Of a stretch of 64,000 nt of DNA, positions 1 to 8,686 are shown piece after piece. How positions within the stretch are numbered: position 1 is the stretch's first letter; every line of letters starts with the position of its first letter. This stretch comes from Streptomyces griseoincarnatus (lineage in GTDB: Bacteria > Actinomycetota > Actinomycetes > Streptomycetales > Streptomycetaceae), in the NCBI GenBank assembly GCA_014649575.1, contig BMTH01000001.1:558001-622000 (forward strand), read 5' to 3'. The notes under the pieces were generated by a model. That model did no database searches and was not told the DNA's origin. It worked only from the letters and a program-made list of their open reading frames with translations. The position numbers were made by a program, and so were the translations under genes.

Positions 1-89
1 CCGTCCCGTCGCCGGTGGCGCACCCTCCGCTTAGCGTTCACGTCATGCGCGAGTGACACGGCGACGGCCGTGTCGAGAGGGGAAGGCGA

Positions 90-755
90 ATGTCAGCTTT
101 CGAGCCGGCCGAAGCCGAAGAGGAGGCGCGGCCGAGGAGGCGCGCCCCGTGGGGCGTGATAGCGCTGGTCCTGCTCACCGGCCTCGCGCTGCTCCGCAAC
201 GGCTCCGGGGAGTTCGACGTGGGCCCGCCGCAGCCGGCCGGTGCGGCCGCCGCGGACAGCGCGACCCCCGGCGGCGCCGTCGGCGCGCTGCCGGCGCTGC
301 CGTACGCGGTGCCGGACCGGGTGCGGATCCCGGCGATCCAGGTGGACGCGCCGATCGTGCCGGTGGGTCTGGACGCGGAGGGCTGGGTGGACGCGCCGCC
401 GCCCGAGGACCCGAACCTGGCGGGCTGGTTCACCGGCGCGGTCTCGCCGGGCGAGAAGGGCACGTCGGTCGTGGTCGGGCACGTCGACAACGCACAGGGC
501 CCTGCCGTGTTCTACGGCTTGGGCGCGCTGAAGAAGGGCAACCGGGTCGAGGTCGCCCGCAAGGACGGCAGGACCGCCGTGTTCGAGGTCTACGGCGTGG
601 AGGTCTTCTCGAAGAACGACTTCCCCGGCGACCGGGTCTACGCGTCCAAGGGAACCGCCGAGCTGCGGGTCATCACCTGCGGCGGCGGCTTCACCCAGCA
701 GGACGGCTACGACGGCAACGTCGTCGCCTTCGCCCGCCTGACCGAGGTCCGCTGA
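90..755 (+). CDS. class F sortase
   Basis: This 221-residue protein has a short cytoplasmic basic segment, one N-terminal membrane anchor (about residues 22-36) and an extracytoplasmic sortase domain. The catalytic triad is visible: His131 in VVVGHVDN, Cys197 in VITCGGGF, and an Arg near the C terminus in the VVAFARL strand. Class F sortases are common in actinobacteria and are thought to act at the cell surface, but their substrates are mostly unknown. The ATG follows a GAGGGGAAGG ribosome site. No sorting-signal substrate is encoded beside it. It converges on the deacetylase gene with a strong hairpin between them. Confidence 0.9.
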   Translation: MSAFEPAEAEEEARPRRRAPWGVIALVLLTGLALLRNGSGEFDVGPPQPAGAAAADSATPGGAVGALPALPYAVPDRVRIPAIQVDAPIVPVGLDAEGWVDAPPPEDPNLAGWFTGAVSPGEKGTSVVVGHVDNAQGPAVFYGLGALKKGNRVEVARKDGRTAVFEVYGVEVFSKNDFPGDRVYASKGTAELRVITCGGGFTQQDGYDGNVVAFARLTEVR

Positions 756-760
756 GCCGT

Positions 761-800
761 CGGCCGAGCCGTCCCCGCACGGGCGGGGACGGCTCGGCCG
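761..800. terminator. bidirectional hairpin terminator
   Basis: A perfect 18-bp inverted repeat (761-778 and 783-800) with a 4-base loop fills the gap between the convergent stop codons at 753-755 and 804-806. It can fold on both strands and probably ends both transcripts. Confidence 0.85.
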
Positions 801-803
801 TTC

Positions 804-1643
804 TCAGACGTACTCCCGGCGGGGCACGGTGACGTGGTAGCCGGAGTCCAGCAGGTGCGGCAGATAGGAGCGCAGGGCCTTCACGCTCTGCGAGCGGTCG
901 CCCCCGGCGTCGTGGGAGAGCACCACGACGCCGGGGGCGGCGCCGTCCTCGACCCGGCCGACGATGGTGCGGGTGCCGGGCTCGGTCCAGTCGAGGGTGT
1001 CGACGGTCCAGGCGAGCGGCTCCATGCCCAGTTCCGCGCCGAGCTCGAAGGCGGCCCGGTTCCAGGCGCCGTAGGGGGCGCGGAACCACTCCGGGCGGGC
1101 GCCGTAGTGCTTCTCCACGACGTCGCTGGTGCGTTCCATCTCGGAGCGGATGGTGCGGCGGCGGAGTTTCGTCAGCAGGGGGTGCGACCAGGTGTGGTTG
1201 CCGACGACGTGGCCCTCGTCGGCCATGCGGGCCAGCAGGTCCGGGGTGTAGCCGGCCATCTCGCCGCACACGAAGAACATCGCGCGCACCTCGTGCCGGG
1301 CCAGGATGTCGAGGATGTCGGGGGTGTAGCGGGGGTCGGGCCCGTCGTCGAAGGTGAGCACGACCGTGCGGCCGTCGTCCGGGACCTTCAGCAGCGGCTC
1401 CTTGCGCACCGGGGTCCTGCCGGGCGGGGTGCGCGGGGGGCCGTAGCCGGTCAGCGGCCTCAGCCGGTACTCGGAGGGCCTGAGCGGGCGGCGGGCCGCA
1501 GGCGCTCCGGCTACGGGCGGGGAGGCGGGCGCGCCCCGGTTCCCGGCCCCCGGCGCGAGCACCGCGGCCACGCCTGCCGCGCCCAGCGTGGCGGCACCGG
1601 CGAGCAACGCCCGGCGCCGGGTGAGCAACTGATCCATCTGCAT
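804..1643 (-). CDS. polysaccharide deacetylase (NodB domain), exported
   Basis: This 279-residue protein begins with a twin-arginine-like leader (RRR followed by a hydrophobic Ala-rich stretch, about residues 9-32), so it is probably exported. The NodB homology domain carries the metal and catalytic motifs TFDDGPDPRY, NHTWSHP and RAPYG. This family (carbohydrate esterase 4) removes N-acetyl groups from peptidoglycan or chitin-like polymers. Codons 1 and 3 are both ATG and the ribosome site is weak, so the exact start is uncertain by two residues. Confidence 0.9.
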   Translation of the reverse strand: MQMDQLLTRRRALLAGAATLGAAGVAAVLAPGAGNRGAPASPPVAGAPAARRPLRPSEYRLRPLTGYGPPRTPPGRTPVRKEPLLKVPDDGRTVVLTFDDGPDPRYTPDILDILARHEVRAMFFVCGEMAGYTPDLLARMADEGHVVGNHTWSHPLLTKLRRRTIRSEMERTSDVVEKHYGARPEWFRAPYGAWNRAAFELGAELGMEPLAWTVDTLDWTEPGTRTIVGRVEDGAAPGVVVLSHDAGGDRSQSVKALRSYLPHLLDSGYHVTVPRREYV

Positions 1644-1790
1644 GACTCATGAGTCGCCCCGCGGAGGTCCGGCACAGCGCGACGACACCGGTGCGGCGGC
1701 ACGATTTCACCTGATCGGCGCAGCATATGGCGGAGTTTTCCGGGGACCGCGCGGTGTCCGGCCGGGCGGCGCTCCGATAGCCTCGCGGTC

Positions 1791-2252
1791 GTGACGGAAC
1801 AGCAGTCCCATCGGTTCGAACGGGGCACGGACGGCCCGAAGGTGATCGTGGCCGGCGTGGACGGCTCCGACTCGTCGCTGCGCGCGGCGGCCTACGCCGC
1901 GGGCCTGGCGCGGCGTCAGGGAGCCCTGCTAGCCATCGTGTACGTGCAGCCGGTGCTGGCGGGCGGGGCGGCTCTCGGCGCGCCGGTGGCGGACACGACG
2001 GAGGAGATAGCGCAGGACCTGGCGGCGCACATCCGGGAGTCGATGGAGCGCCTCAAGGGGATCTTCGACATGCGCTGGGAGTTCCACACCTTCCGGGGCG
2101 ACCCTTACAACGGCCTGGTGAAGGCGGCGGACGACCTCACGGCGGACGCGGTGGTGGTGGGCGCGTCCGAGCAGGCGGGGCACCGGTTCATCGGTTCCGT
2201 GGCGGTGCGGCTGGTGAAGGCCGGGCGCTGGCCGGTGACGGTGGTGCCGTAG
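1791..2252 (+). CDS. universal stress protein (UspA family)
   Basis: This 153-residue single-domain Usp protein starts at a GTG. The N-terminal strand VIVAGVDGSDSS and the C-terminal segment VVVGASEQAGHRFIGSV match the ATP-binding G-2X-G-9X-G(S/T) region, although the first part is looser than usual. Usp proteins of this type usually bind ATP and accumulate in stationary phase or low oxygen. It lies just upstream of an amino acid permease in the same direction with a 63-base gap, so the two could be co-transcribed. Confidence 0.88.
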   Translation: MTEQQSHRFERGTDGPKVIVAGVDGSDSSLRAAAYAAGLARRQGALLAIVYVQPVLAGGAALGAPVADTTEEIAQDLAAHIRESMERLKGIFDMRWEFHTFRGDPYNGLVKAADDLTADAVVVGASEQAGHRFIGSVAVRLVKAGRWPVTVVP

Positions 2253-2315
2253 TCCGGTGAAGGCGAGTCCCGCGGCTCGCGTGGTGTCTTCCGTCGGCGG
2301 TGTCACGAGGGGATC

Positions 2316-3812
2316 ATGAGCCCCCGTCGGACGCTTGCCGAACGCGAAGAGGTGAGGCGCATGGCCGGTCTCCGGGCGGGCGAGGGAGTCCTCCGCCGCA
2401 AACCGATCGAGCGCATCGAGGAGACTGAGGCCGGCCGGGGGCCGCGGCTGGAGCGCACCCTGGGCCTCTGGCAGCTCACCGCGATCGGCGTGGGCGGCAT
2501 CATCGGAGCGGGCATCTTCACGCTCGCGGGGACGGTCGCGAACGGCACGGCAGGACCCGCGGTGCTGCTGTCCTTCCTGATCGCGGGTGTGGCGAGCGCG
2601 GCGGCGGCGCTGTCGTACGCGGAGTTCGCGGGGATGATCCCGAAGGCGGGGTCGGCCTACACGTACGGGTACGCGGTGCTGGGCGAGCTGGCGGGCTGGT
2701 TCATCGGCTGGGACCTGCTGCTGGAGTACACGGCGATCGTCGCGGTCGTCGGGATCGGCATCTCCGGCTACTTCAGCTTCCTGGTGAACGAGATGGGCGC
2801 GGACCTCCCGGCCTGGATGCTGGGCGCGCCGGGCACCGGGGACGGGCACCGGGTCGATCTGTTCGCGGCACTGCTGTGTCTGCTGATCGCGGCGCTGCTG
2901 AACCTCGGCATCAGGAACGCGGCGCGTTTCGAGACGGTCGTCGTGGTGCTGAAGGTGGCGGTCGTGCTGCTGGTGATCGGAGTCGGCGTGTTCCACATCC
3001 GGGCGGCGCATTACGACCCGTTCTTCCCGTTCGGCGTCGGCGGGGCGTTCACGGGTGCGGCGACGGTGTTCTTCGCGGTGTTCGGCTACGACGCCATGTC
3101 GACGGCGGCGGAGGAGTCGAAGGACGCCCAGCGGCACATGCCGAAGGCGATCATCTATTCGTTGATCGTCTCGATGGTGCTGTACGTGGCGGCCTGCCTG
3201 GTACTGACGGGCATGCAGGACTACAGGGACATCGACCCGGAGAGCGGCTTCTCCACGGCCTTCAAATCGGTGGGGCTGACCGGGCTGGCGGACGTGATCG
3301 CGGTGGGCGCCATCATCGGCATCCTCACGGTGATGTTCACGTTCATGCTGGGCGTGACCCGGGTGTGGTTCGCGATGTCGCGGGACGGGCTGCTGCCCCG
3401 CTGGTTCGCGAGGACCCACCCGACGCGGCACGTGCCGACGCGGGTCACCTGGATCGTGGGGGTGGCGTCGGCCGCCATCGCCGGGTTCCTCCCGATCGGC
3501 GAGGCGGCCGAGCTGACCAACATCGGCATCCTGCTGGCGTTCGTGGTGGTGTGCACGGCGGTGATCGTGCTGCGCTACCGGCAGCCGGAGCTGCCGCGCT
3601 CCTTCCGTACGCCGTTCATGCCGGTGGTGCCCGCGGTGGGGGTGATGTTCTCGATCTGGCTGATCACGTTCCTGCAGTGGCAGACCTGGGCGCGGTTCGC
3701 GGTGTGGTTCGCGGTCGGCCTGGTCGTGTACTTCGGCTACTCGTACCGGCGTTCGGCGCTGGCGCGGGCGTCGGAGGACACCGGCGGGACGGAGGACCAG
3801 CGGGGCTCCTGA
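2316..3812 (+). CDS. APC superfamily amino acid permease
   Basis: This 498-residue membrane protein has about twelve or more predicted helices. The first helix carries the APC substrate-binding signature GVGGIIGAGIF. The motif EESKDAQRHMPKAI after helix 6 is typical of the cationic amino acid transporter (CAT) branch. It probably imports an amino acid by proton symport or exchange. The ATG at 2316 follows ACGAGGGG. A second ATG at 2361 is possible but less well placed. The C-terminal tail is short and hydrophilic. Confidence 0.9.
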   Translation: MSPRRTLAEREEVRRMAGLRAGEGVLRRKPIERIEETEAGRGPRLERTLGLWQLTAIGVGGIIGAGIFTLAGTVANGTAGPAVLLSFLIAGVASAAAALSYAEFAGMIPKAGSAYTYGYAVLGELAGWFIGWDLLLEYTAIVAVVGIGISGYFSFLVNEMGADLPAWMLGAPGTGDGHRVDLFAALLCLLIAALLNLGIRNAARFETVVVVLKVAVVLLVIGVGVFHIRAAHYDPFFPFGVGGAFTGAATVFFAVFGYDAMSTAAEESKDAQRHMPKAIIYSLIVSMVLYVAACLVLTGMQDYRDIDPESGFSTAFKSVGLTGLADVIAVGAIIGILTVMFTFMLGVTRVWFAMSRDGLLPRWFARTHPTRHVPTRVTWIVGVASAAIAGFLPIGEAAELTNIGILLAFVVVCTAVIVLRYRQPELPRSFRTPFMPVVPAVGVMFSIWLITFLQWQTWARFAVWFAVGLVVYFGYSYRRSALARASEDTGGTEDQRGS

Positions 3813-3829
3813 AGGAACTCCAGGAAGTC

Positions 3830-3972
3830 GAGGAGGGCGCGCAGCAACGCGTCGGGGCGCTCCACGGCGTAGTGGCCGGTGCCCTCGAGGGTCGCCGTCC
3901 GGCCGTCGGGTACGGCGCCGGCCAGGTGCTCGGCGACCGCGTGCGGTTCGGCCGGCTCCAGGGACCCGTAAC
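3830..3972 (-). pseudogene. C-terminal remnant of an alpha/beta hydrolase
   Basis: Read on the minus strand, this segment encodes a tail typical of alpha/beta hydrolases, including LEGTGHYAVERPDALLRALL. That motif carries the catalytic His of the GxGH motif followed by the last helix. There is no start, no nucleophile domain and no stop of its own. The frame runs on into the antisense of the permease gene. It looks like the surviving end of a deleted gene. Confidence 0.6.
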
Positions 3973-4090
3973 TACGCCTACTTCGGGGGCATCACACCGC
4001 CACGGCCTGGTGGGTGCTCTCCGCCTGGGCCGTGGGCGGCGTCCTGTTCGGCACCCTCGTCCTCCTGCTCCGCCGACGGCCCGAGGCGGC
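3970..4090 (+). pseudogene. C-terminal membrane-segment remnant with frameshift
   Basis: The plus strand reads NYAYFGGIT and then, after a shift of frame near 4000, AWWVLSAWAVGGVLFGTLVL followed by arginines. That is a final transmembrane helix and cytoplasmic tail. The pattern resembles the end of ABC-2 or DUF3533-type membrane proteins. It abuts the hydrolase remnant directly, so the junction near 3970 is probably a deletion or rearrangement scar. Confidence 0.5.
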
Positions 4091-4346
4091 CGACGGCCAC
4101 CGTCGCCGACGGCTTCCGGAGGGGCCAGGGCATGACGGCCGACACGACCGGCACGGACGGGCGGCCGGTGCCGCCCGCCCGCCGGGTCACCTCACCTGCG
4201 CGTCCGCCACGTCACCTCGGGCCGAACGCCCGGGTGACGCCATCACCGTGGCGGACGGTCGGTCGGTCGGTCGCCGCGTGCATGCGGAGGCGTCACCCCT
4301 GGTCGTGCGGGTTCGGACGACCGCTCTCCTGTCCTGCGCGCACGCC

Positions 4347-5528
4347 TCAGCCGTCCCCCTCCGTCCGCGTCCCGCCCGCCATCACGAGCCCGTCCTTCGC
4401 CGCGCCCCTGCTGAACACCACGTCGCGGATGCGGTCGCGGACGGCGTGCAGTTCGGCGCCCTGGGCGAGGGCCGCGTCGAGGTCGACGACCCGGCCGGCG
4501 TCGACGTCGTACAGCTGGGGCACGAACTCGGCGCGGGTGACCTCCCAGCGGCCGCCGGGGCGGGACGGAGGCGAGAAGGTGAAGCGGCCGACGGTGGACT
4601 GGTTGCCACGCCGGTCGTGCACCCCGTCGTGGTTGGTCATCTCGCCGGCGATCTGGTCGCCCATGCCGTAGACGACCCAGGTGCCGTTGACCTTCTCGTA
4701 CGCCTGCGGGACATGGGCGTGGGTGCCGAGGATCAGGTCGACGTCCGGGCGGTCGCCGGTCTTCGAGGCGGTGAGGGAGCGGGCGAGGGAGAGCTGGAGG
4801 TCGTCGGGCGCGTCCTGCCACTCGGTGCCCCAGTGCAGGGAGACCACCACGACGTCGGCCCCGGCCTTGCGGGCGGCACGGGCGTCGGCGACGATCCGCC
4901 GCTCGTCGATCAGGTTCACCGCCCAGGGCCGGTCCGGCGGCAGCGGAATCCCGTTGGTGTCGAAGGTGTAGGCGAGGTGCGCGACGCGGGCGCCGCCCGC
5001 GTCCAGCAGGGTCGGTGCGGCGGCCTCCCGCGCGGAGCGGGCCGAGCCGGCGTGGCGCAGGCCCGCCCGGTCGAGGGCGTCGAGGGTGCGGCGGATTCCC
5101 TCCTCACCGTCGTCCAGGGTGTGGTTGGAGGCGGTGGAGCAGCCGTCGTAGCCGGTGGCGGCGAGGCCGGCGGCCACCTCGGGCGGTGACTTGAAGAGGG
5201 GGTAGCCGCTGTAGTCGCCGTCGGCGCCGTACACGGTCTCCATGTGACACAGGGCGAGGTCCGCGGGGGCGACGACGGAGCGGATGCCGGAGAGCATCGG
5301 CCGGAAGTCGTGGCCGGCGCCCCCGGCGTCGAACGCGGCCTGCTCGATGACGGAGGTGTGGGGCAGGACGTCGCCCGACGCGACCAGGGTGAAGCCCCGG
5401 TCGGCCGTCGCCGAGGGGGCCGGACGGCCCTGGGCCTGCGGTGTGTGGTCGCGGGCCTGGCAGGCGGCGCCCGCGGCGAGGACGGCCGTCAGGAGGAGGG
5501 CCAGCTGTCTGCTGCGTGCGATCATCAC
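4347..5528 (-). CDS. CapA family lipoprotein (metallophosphatase-like fold)
   Basis: This protein has up to 393 residues and a lipoprotein signal ending at AAGAAC near residue 23, so it is probably anchored outside the membrane. Motifs of the CapA/PGA_cap family are present: ASGDVLPH, TASNHTLDDG, SLHWGTEW and LGTHAHVPQ, which place metal-ligand Asp, Asn and His residues. The family is named after poly-gamma-glutamate capsule synthesis, but actinobacterial members mostly have no assigned substrate. Translation may begin at GTG 5528 or ATG 5525. An unusually AT-rich patch at 5550-5580 upstream may hold its promoter. Confidence 0.88.
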   Translation of the reverse strand: MMIARSRQLALLLTAVLAAGAACQARDHTPQAQGRPAPSATADRGFTLVASGDVLPHTSVIEQAAFDAGGAGHDFRPMLSGIRSVVAPADLALCHMETVYGADGDYSGYPLFKSPPEVAAGLAATGYDGCSTASNHTLDDGEEGIRRTLDALDRAGLRHAGSARSAREAAAPTLLDAGGARVAHLAYTFDTNGIPLPPDRPWAVNLIDERRIVADARAARKAGADVVVVSLHWGTEWQDAPDDLQLSLARSLTASKTGDRPDVDLILGTHAHVPQAYEKVNGTWVVYGMGDQIAGEMTNHDGVHDRRGNQSTVGRFTFSPPSRPGGRWEVTRAEFVPQLYDVDAGRVVDLDAALAQGAELHAVRDRIRDVVFSRGAAKDGLVMAGGTRTEGDG

Positions 5529-5736
5529 GTCACCCCGCTGTGGTCGTATTTATGGATAAACAGGTAAGAAGCCACATTGCGGCGAACGGCGCTCCGACAC
5601 GCTCTTTAGGCCGTCCGGCGTGCGAGAACGGCCGTCCCGACCGTTCGTCGAACCGTTCGTCGACGCGATCGACCGTCCGCCGCACACTCGTGTGCGCGCC
5701 CTGTCCCCCGGCGACGGGGTGCGTTGCCATACGGCC

Positions 5737-6282
5737 ATGACGGCCGGAATGACACTCACGAACGGGACCACCGCCGAGCACGAGCTCGCCGCGCTCCAGC
5801 GGGAGCACGGCCGGCCCCTCTTCGCGCTGCTGCTCCGGCTCTGCGACGGGGACCGGCAGCGCGCGGAGGACCTGGTCCAGGAGACGCTGGTGCGCGCCTG
5901 GCAGCATCCCGAGGCCCTGCGCGCCGAGAACTTCGACTCCGTACGCCCCTGGCTGCTGACCGTGGCGCGGCGGCTCGCCATCGACGCGCGCCGGGCCCGG
6001 CAGGCGAGGCCCGCCGAGGTCGGCGACGCCGTGCTGGAGAACGCCCGGGTGATCTCCGACCACGCGGAACGGGCCGCCGCGACGCTCGACGTGCGGGAGG
6101 CTGTGAAGACTCTCACTCCCGAGCACCGTGAGGTCCTGGTGCTCGTGTACTTCCAGGGGGCGAGTGTGGCGGAAGCGGCGGCCACCCTCGGAATCCCGCC
6201 CGGTACGGTGAAGTCCCGCGCGTACTACGCGCTGCGCGCCCTGCGCCGGGTGCTTCCGGGCTACGCCTCCGACATGCGGTGA
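5737..6282 (+). CDS. ECF RNA polymerase sigma factor
   Basis: From the ATG at 5737 this is a 181-residue ECF sigma factor with only regions 2 and 4. Region 2 contains DLVQETLVRAWQHPE. Region 4 has the helix-turn-helix GASVAEAAATLGIPPGTVKS. An upstream in-frame GTG at 5620 would add 39 residues of low-complexity sequence and is less likely. The zinc-finger anti-sigma gene lies 0.8 kb downstream with an unknown gene between. The set resembles SigL/SigK-type sigma and anti-sigma pairs that answer envelope or redox stress. Confidence 0.92.
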   Translation: MTAGMTLTNGTTAEHELAALQREHGRPLFALLLRLCDGDRQRAEDLVQETLVRAWQHPEALRAENFDSVRPWLLTVARRLAIDARRARQARPAEVGDAVLENARVISDHAERAAATLDVREAVKTLTPEHREVLVLVYFQGASVAEAAATLGIPPGTVKSRAYYALRALRRVLPGYASDMR

Positions 6283-6416
6283 AACCGACCGTAGGGTCAA
6301 ACCTCCGTAAAGCGCCTTGCCCTGGAACCCGGTTGGGGATCGGCTGTCCTCATCCGTGTTCCGGACCGGACATCCGGGCTCGGGCGACGCGCACGCACCG
6401 GAGGAGGCAGGAAGGG

Positions 6417-6929
6417 ATGCTGCACAGAGGTCGAGAGAGCACGGACGGCGACGGCGGACACGCCGTCCCCATGGCCTGGTTCTACGCCGAGTACATCGCG
6501 GACGAGCTGCTGCGCACCGGCGACCTCATGCCGCCGACGTCCGTGGAGTTCCGGGCCGGCCGGGACGCGCTGGCGCTGACCGTCTTCCTGTCCGACGCCG
6601 ACGGCGAACTGTCCGGCATCCGGGTCATCACCCAGCTGGAGACCTGGCTGTCGCTGACCGCGTACGACCAGCCGTGGCAGGAGTGGGTGCAGGAGCGGCT
6701 GGACGACCTGGCCGCGGACGCCGCCGGGTCCGGCAGGGGTGCTCCGGGCCCGGACCTGGAGCTGGCCGTGGAGGCCTGGCGCTGGCTGCGGGAGACGGAG
6801 CTGCTGGCCCCGGACCTGAACGCGGTGCCAGGCGGCGGGGCGGCCGGCGAGGACGAGGGACCGAAGGTGTGGACGCCGGCGTGGCAGCTCGGACTGCCGC
6901 TCGGGCACCTCGCCATCCACCTCTTCTAG
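6417..6929 (+). CDS. hypothetical protein between sigma and anti-sigma genes
   Basis: This 170-residue protein starts at the ATG at 6417 after a strong GGAGGAGGCAGGAAGG site. The open frame extends further upstream, but that part is not needed. It has no signal peptide or membrane segment, is acidic, and is rich in Trp and Leu in the C-terminal half. I do not recognise a family. Its place between an ECF sigma factor and its anti-sigma factor suggests it belongs to the same regulatory unit or to its output. Confidence 0.7.
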   Translation: MLHRGRESTDGDGGHAVPMAWFYAEYIADELLRTGDLMPPTSVEFRAGRDALALTVFLSDADGELSGIRVITQLETWLSLTAYDQPWQEWVQERLDDLAADAAGSGRGAPGPDLELAVEAWRWLRETELLAPDLNAVPGGGAAGEDEGPKVWTPAWQLGLPLGHLAIHLF

Positions 6930-6990
6930 GGCCGTCCGGGCCCGTTCCGAGGTCCGCGGAAAATCCGACCAATCCGCGGGCCCGAGGTCT

Positions 6991-7014
6991 CCGAATCCTT
7001 AGGTCACGATTCGG
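6991..7014. promoter_or_regulatory. inverted repeat upstream of anti-sigma gene
   Basis: CCGAATC and GATTCGG form a perfect 7-bp inverted repeat with a 10-base spacer about 90 bases upstream of the anti-sigma ATG. It could be an operator or a leader hairpin. The half-site GATTCGG occurs again just before the start codon. Confidence 0.3.
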
Positions 7015-7101
7015 TGCGTCGCTGAGTCGATCGGCTGCCTGGTGCGTACCGGTGGGAGCAAGGAGTAACCCCACCCGCACCCAACGGCACGAGGATTCGG
7101 C

Positions 7102-7758
7102 ATGAGGTCCCTGGAGAGGCATCGCGACGTCGGCGCCTACGCGCTCGGCGTGCTGGACGAGGCGGAGGCGTTCCGCTTCGAGGACCACCTCATGGAGTGC
7201 CCCAGCTGCGCCGTCCAGGTGACCGAGTTCGGCCCCGCGACACGCCAGTTGATGCTCTACCGCAGCGCGACCCCGCGCACGGTCCACCCGGCGGCGCAGC
7301 CCTCGCCGCGGATGCTGGACCGCCTGCTCACCCAGGTGTCCGCCCGGCGGCGCGTCGGACGGCGCCGGATGCTGCTGGCGCTGGCCGCGTCCGTGGTGCT
7401 CGCGGTGTCCGCCCCGGCGGTCACGGTGGTGGCGCGGGGCGACGACGGGCCGCGCCCGCTGACCGTGGAGGCGACCGACGAGCGTTCCGGGGTGTGGGCC
7501 GAGGTGAAGGTCGAGGACCGCGACTGGGGCAGCAGCGTGGAGCTGCGGGTGAAGGACGCGGCGGGACCGCGCGACTGCGTCCTGGTGGGCATCGGCCGCG
7601 ACGGCTCGGAGAACGTCATGACGAACTGGGCCGTGCCCCGGCACGACGCCCGCCCCAACACCGTCCCGGGCGGATCCGCGATGCGCTCCGACGACATCGA
7701 GCGGTACGAGGTGCGTTCCACGCAGGGCGAGACACTGGTGGTGCTACGGCCCGAGTGA
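7102..7758 (+). CDS. anti-sigma factor with zinc-binding HC2 domain
   Basis: This 218-residue protein has an N-terminal anti-sigma domain with the zinc motif HLMECPSC (H-x3-C-x2-C, about residues 31-38). A single membrane helix follows at about residues 90-112, with a C-terminal extracytoplasmic domain. This is the layout of membrane anti-sigma factors that release their ECF sigma on redox or envelope signals. Its likely partner is the sigma factor at 5737-6282. The start at 7102 follows GAGG at a suitable distance. Confidence 0.88.
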   Translation: MRSLERHRDVGAYALGVLDEAEAFRFEDHLMECPSCAVQVTEFGPATRQLMLYRSATPRTVHPAAQPSPRMLDRLLTQVSARRRVGRRRMLLALAASVVLAVSAPAVTVVARGDDGPRPLTVEATDERSGVWAEVKVEDRDWGSSVELRVKDAAGPRDCVLVGIGRDGSENVMTNWAVPRHDARPNTVPGGSAMRSDDIERYEVRSTQGETLVVLRPE

Positions 7759-7796
7759 CCCCGGCGGACCGCGGCGGGAAGTGTGCGGGGGTCACT
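7754..7796. terminator. convergent-gene hairpin
   Basis: AGTGACCCC (7754-7762) and GGGGTCACT (7788-7796) are perfect 9-bp arms that span the stop codons of the convergent anti-sigma and Fpg-like genes. They probably end both transcripts. Confidence 0.55.
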
Positions 7797-8655
7797 TCAG
7801 CAGCCGGGACAGTCTCCGGTCGGCCAGCGGCTTGCCGCCCGTCTGGCAGGTGGGGCAGTACTGCAGCGAGGAGTCGCTGAAGGACACCTCACGGATGGTG
7901 TCCCCGCACACCGGGCAGGGCTCGCCGGTGCGGCCGTGCACGCGCAGGCCGGTCTTCTTCTCCGCCTTCAGCCGTCCGGCCGCCAGCCCGCGCGAGCGTT
8001 CCACGGCGTCGGTGAGGGTGGTGCGCAGCGCCTCGTACAGCCGGGCGGTCTCCTCCGGGGTGAGCGAGGAGGCCAGCTTGAACGGGGACATGCGGGCCGC
8101 GTGCAGGATCTCGTCGCTGTAGGCGTTGCCGACGCCCGCGATCATGCTCTGATCGCGCAGGGCGCCCTTGATCCGGCGGCGCTCCCCGGAGAGCAGCTCG
8201 GCCAGGCGCGCCTCGTCGAAGTCGTCGGCCAGCGGGTCCGGGCCGAGCCGCGCGATCCCCGAAACCTCCGCCGGGTCGCCCACCACGTACACGGCGAGCC
8301 GCTTCTGCGTGCCGGCCTCCGTCAGGTCGAAGCCGGCGCCGGTCTCCAGCGCGACGCGCAGGGCCAGCGGGCCCTTGCCGGGGCGGGGCACGCCGCTGGG
8401 CAGCGGGTCCTTCCAGTGCAGCCAGCCCGCGCGCGCCAGATGGGTGACGAGGTGCGGGCCGCCGTCCGTGGCCAGCGCGAGGAACTTGCCGTACCGTCGC
8501 ACGGCGGTGACCTCGCGGCCCTCGACGGCGGTGAGCGGCGGGTCGTAGGTCTTCAGGACGCTGATCGCCACGGGCAGCGCCCGGACGATCTCGTGGCCGG
8601 TCAGGTGCTCGGTGAGGAAGTCCTTGAGCGCCTCGACCTCGGGGAGTTCCGGCAT
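7792..8655 (-). CDS. Fpg/Nei family DNA glycosylase homologue
   Basis: This 287-residue protein begins MPELPEVEALK, so the catalytic Pro2 and Glu3 of the family are present, and Lys appears in YGKFLAL. The C-terminal zinc finger is CPVC then CPTC with 16 residues between. In classical Fpg the residues just before the last cysteine pair carry an essential Arg. Here the segment is FSDSSLQYCPTC, with Ser at that position by eye. The protein probably excises damaged bases, but with altered substrate use. The start is firm because the N terminus is conserved. Confidence 0.88.
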   Translation of the reverse strand: MPELPEVEALKDFLTEHLTGHEIVRALPVAISVLKTYDPPLTAVEGREVTAVRRYGKFLALATDGGPHLVTHLARAGWLHWKDPLPSGVPRPGKGPLALRVALETGAGFDLTEAGTQKRLAVYVVGDPAEVSGIARLGPDPLADDFDEARLAELLSGERRRIKGALRDQSMIAGVGNAYSDEILHAARMSPFKLASSLTPEETARLYEALRTTLTDAVERSRGLAAGRLKAEKKTGLRVHGRTGEPCPVCGDTIREVSFSDSSLQYCPTCQTGGKPLADRRLSRLLK

Positions 8656-8686
8656 GCGTCAAGGGTGCCACCGACGGCGGACGTCC

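Larger units (their letters stand above)
3813..4346. other. gene-free stretch holding two gene remnants
   Basis: No intact gene fits here between the permease and the CapA-like gene. Both strands contain protein-like fragments, listed separately, that meet near 3970. From about 4100 to 4346 I see no recognisable coding or RNA signal. Confidence 0.7.
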
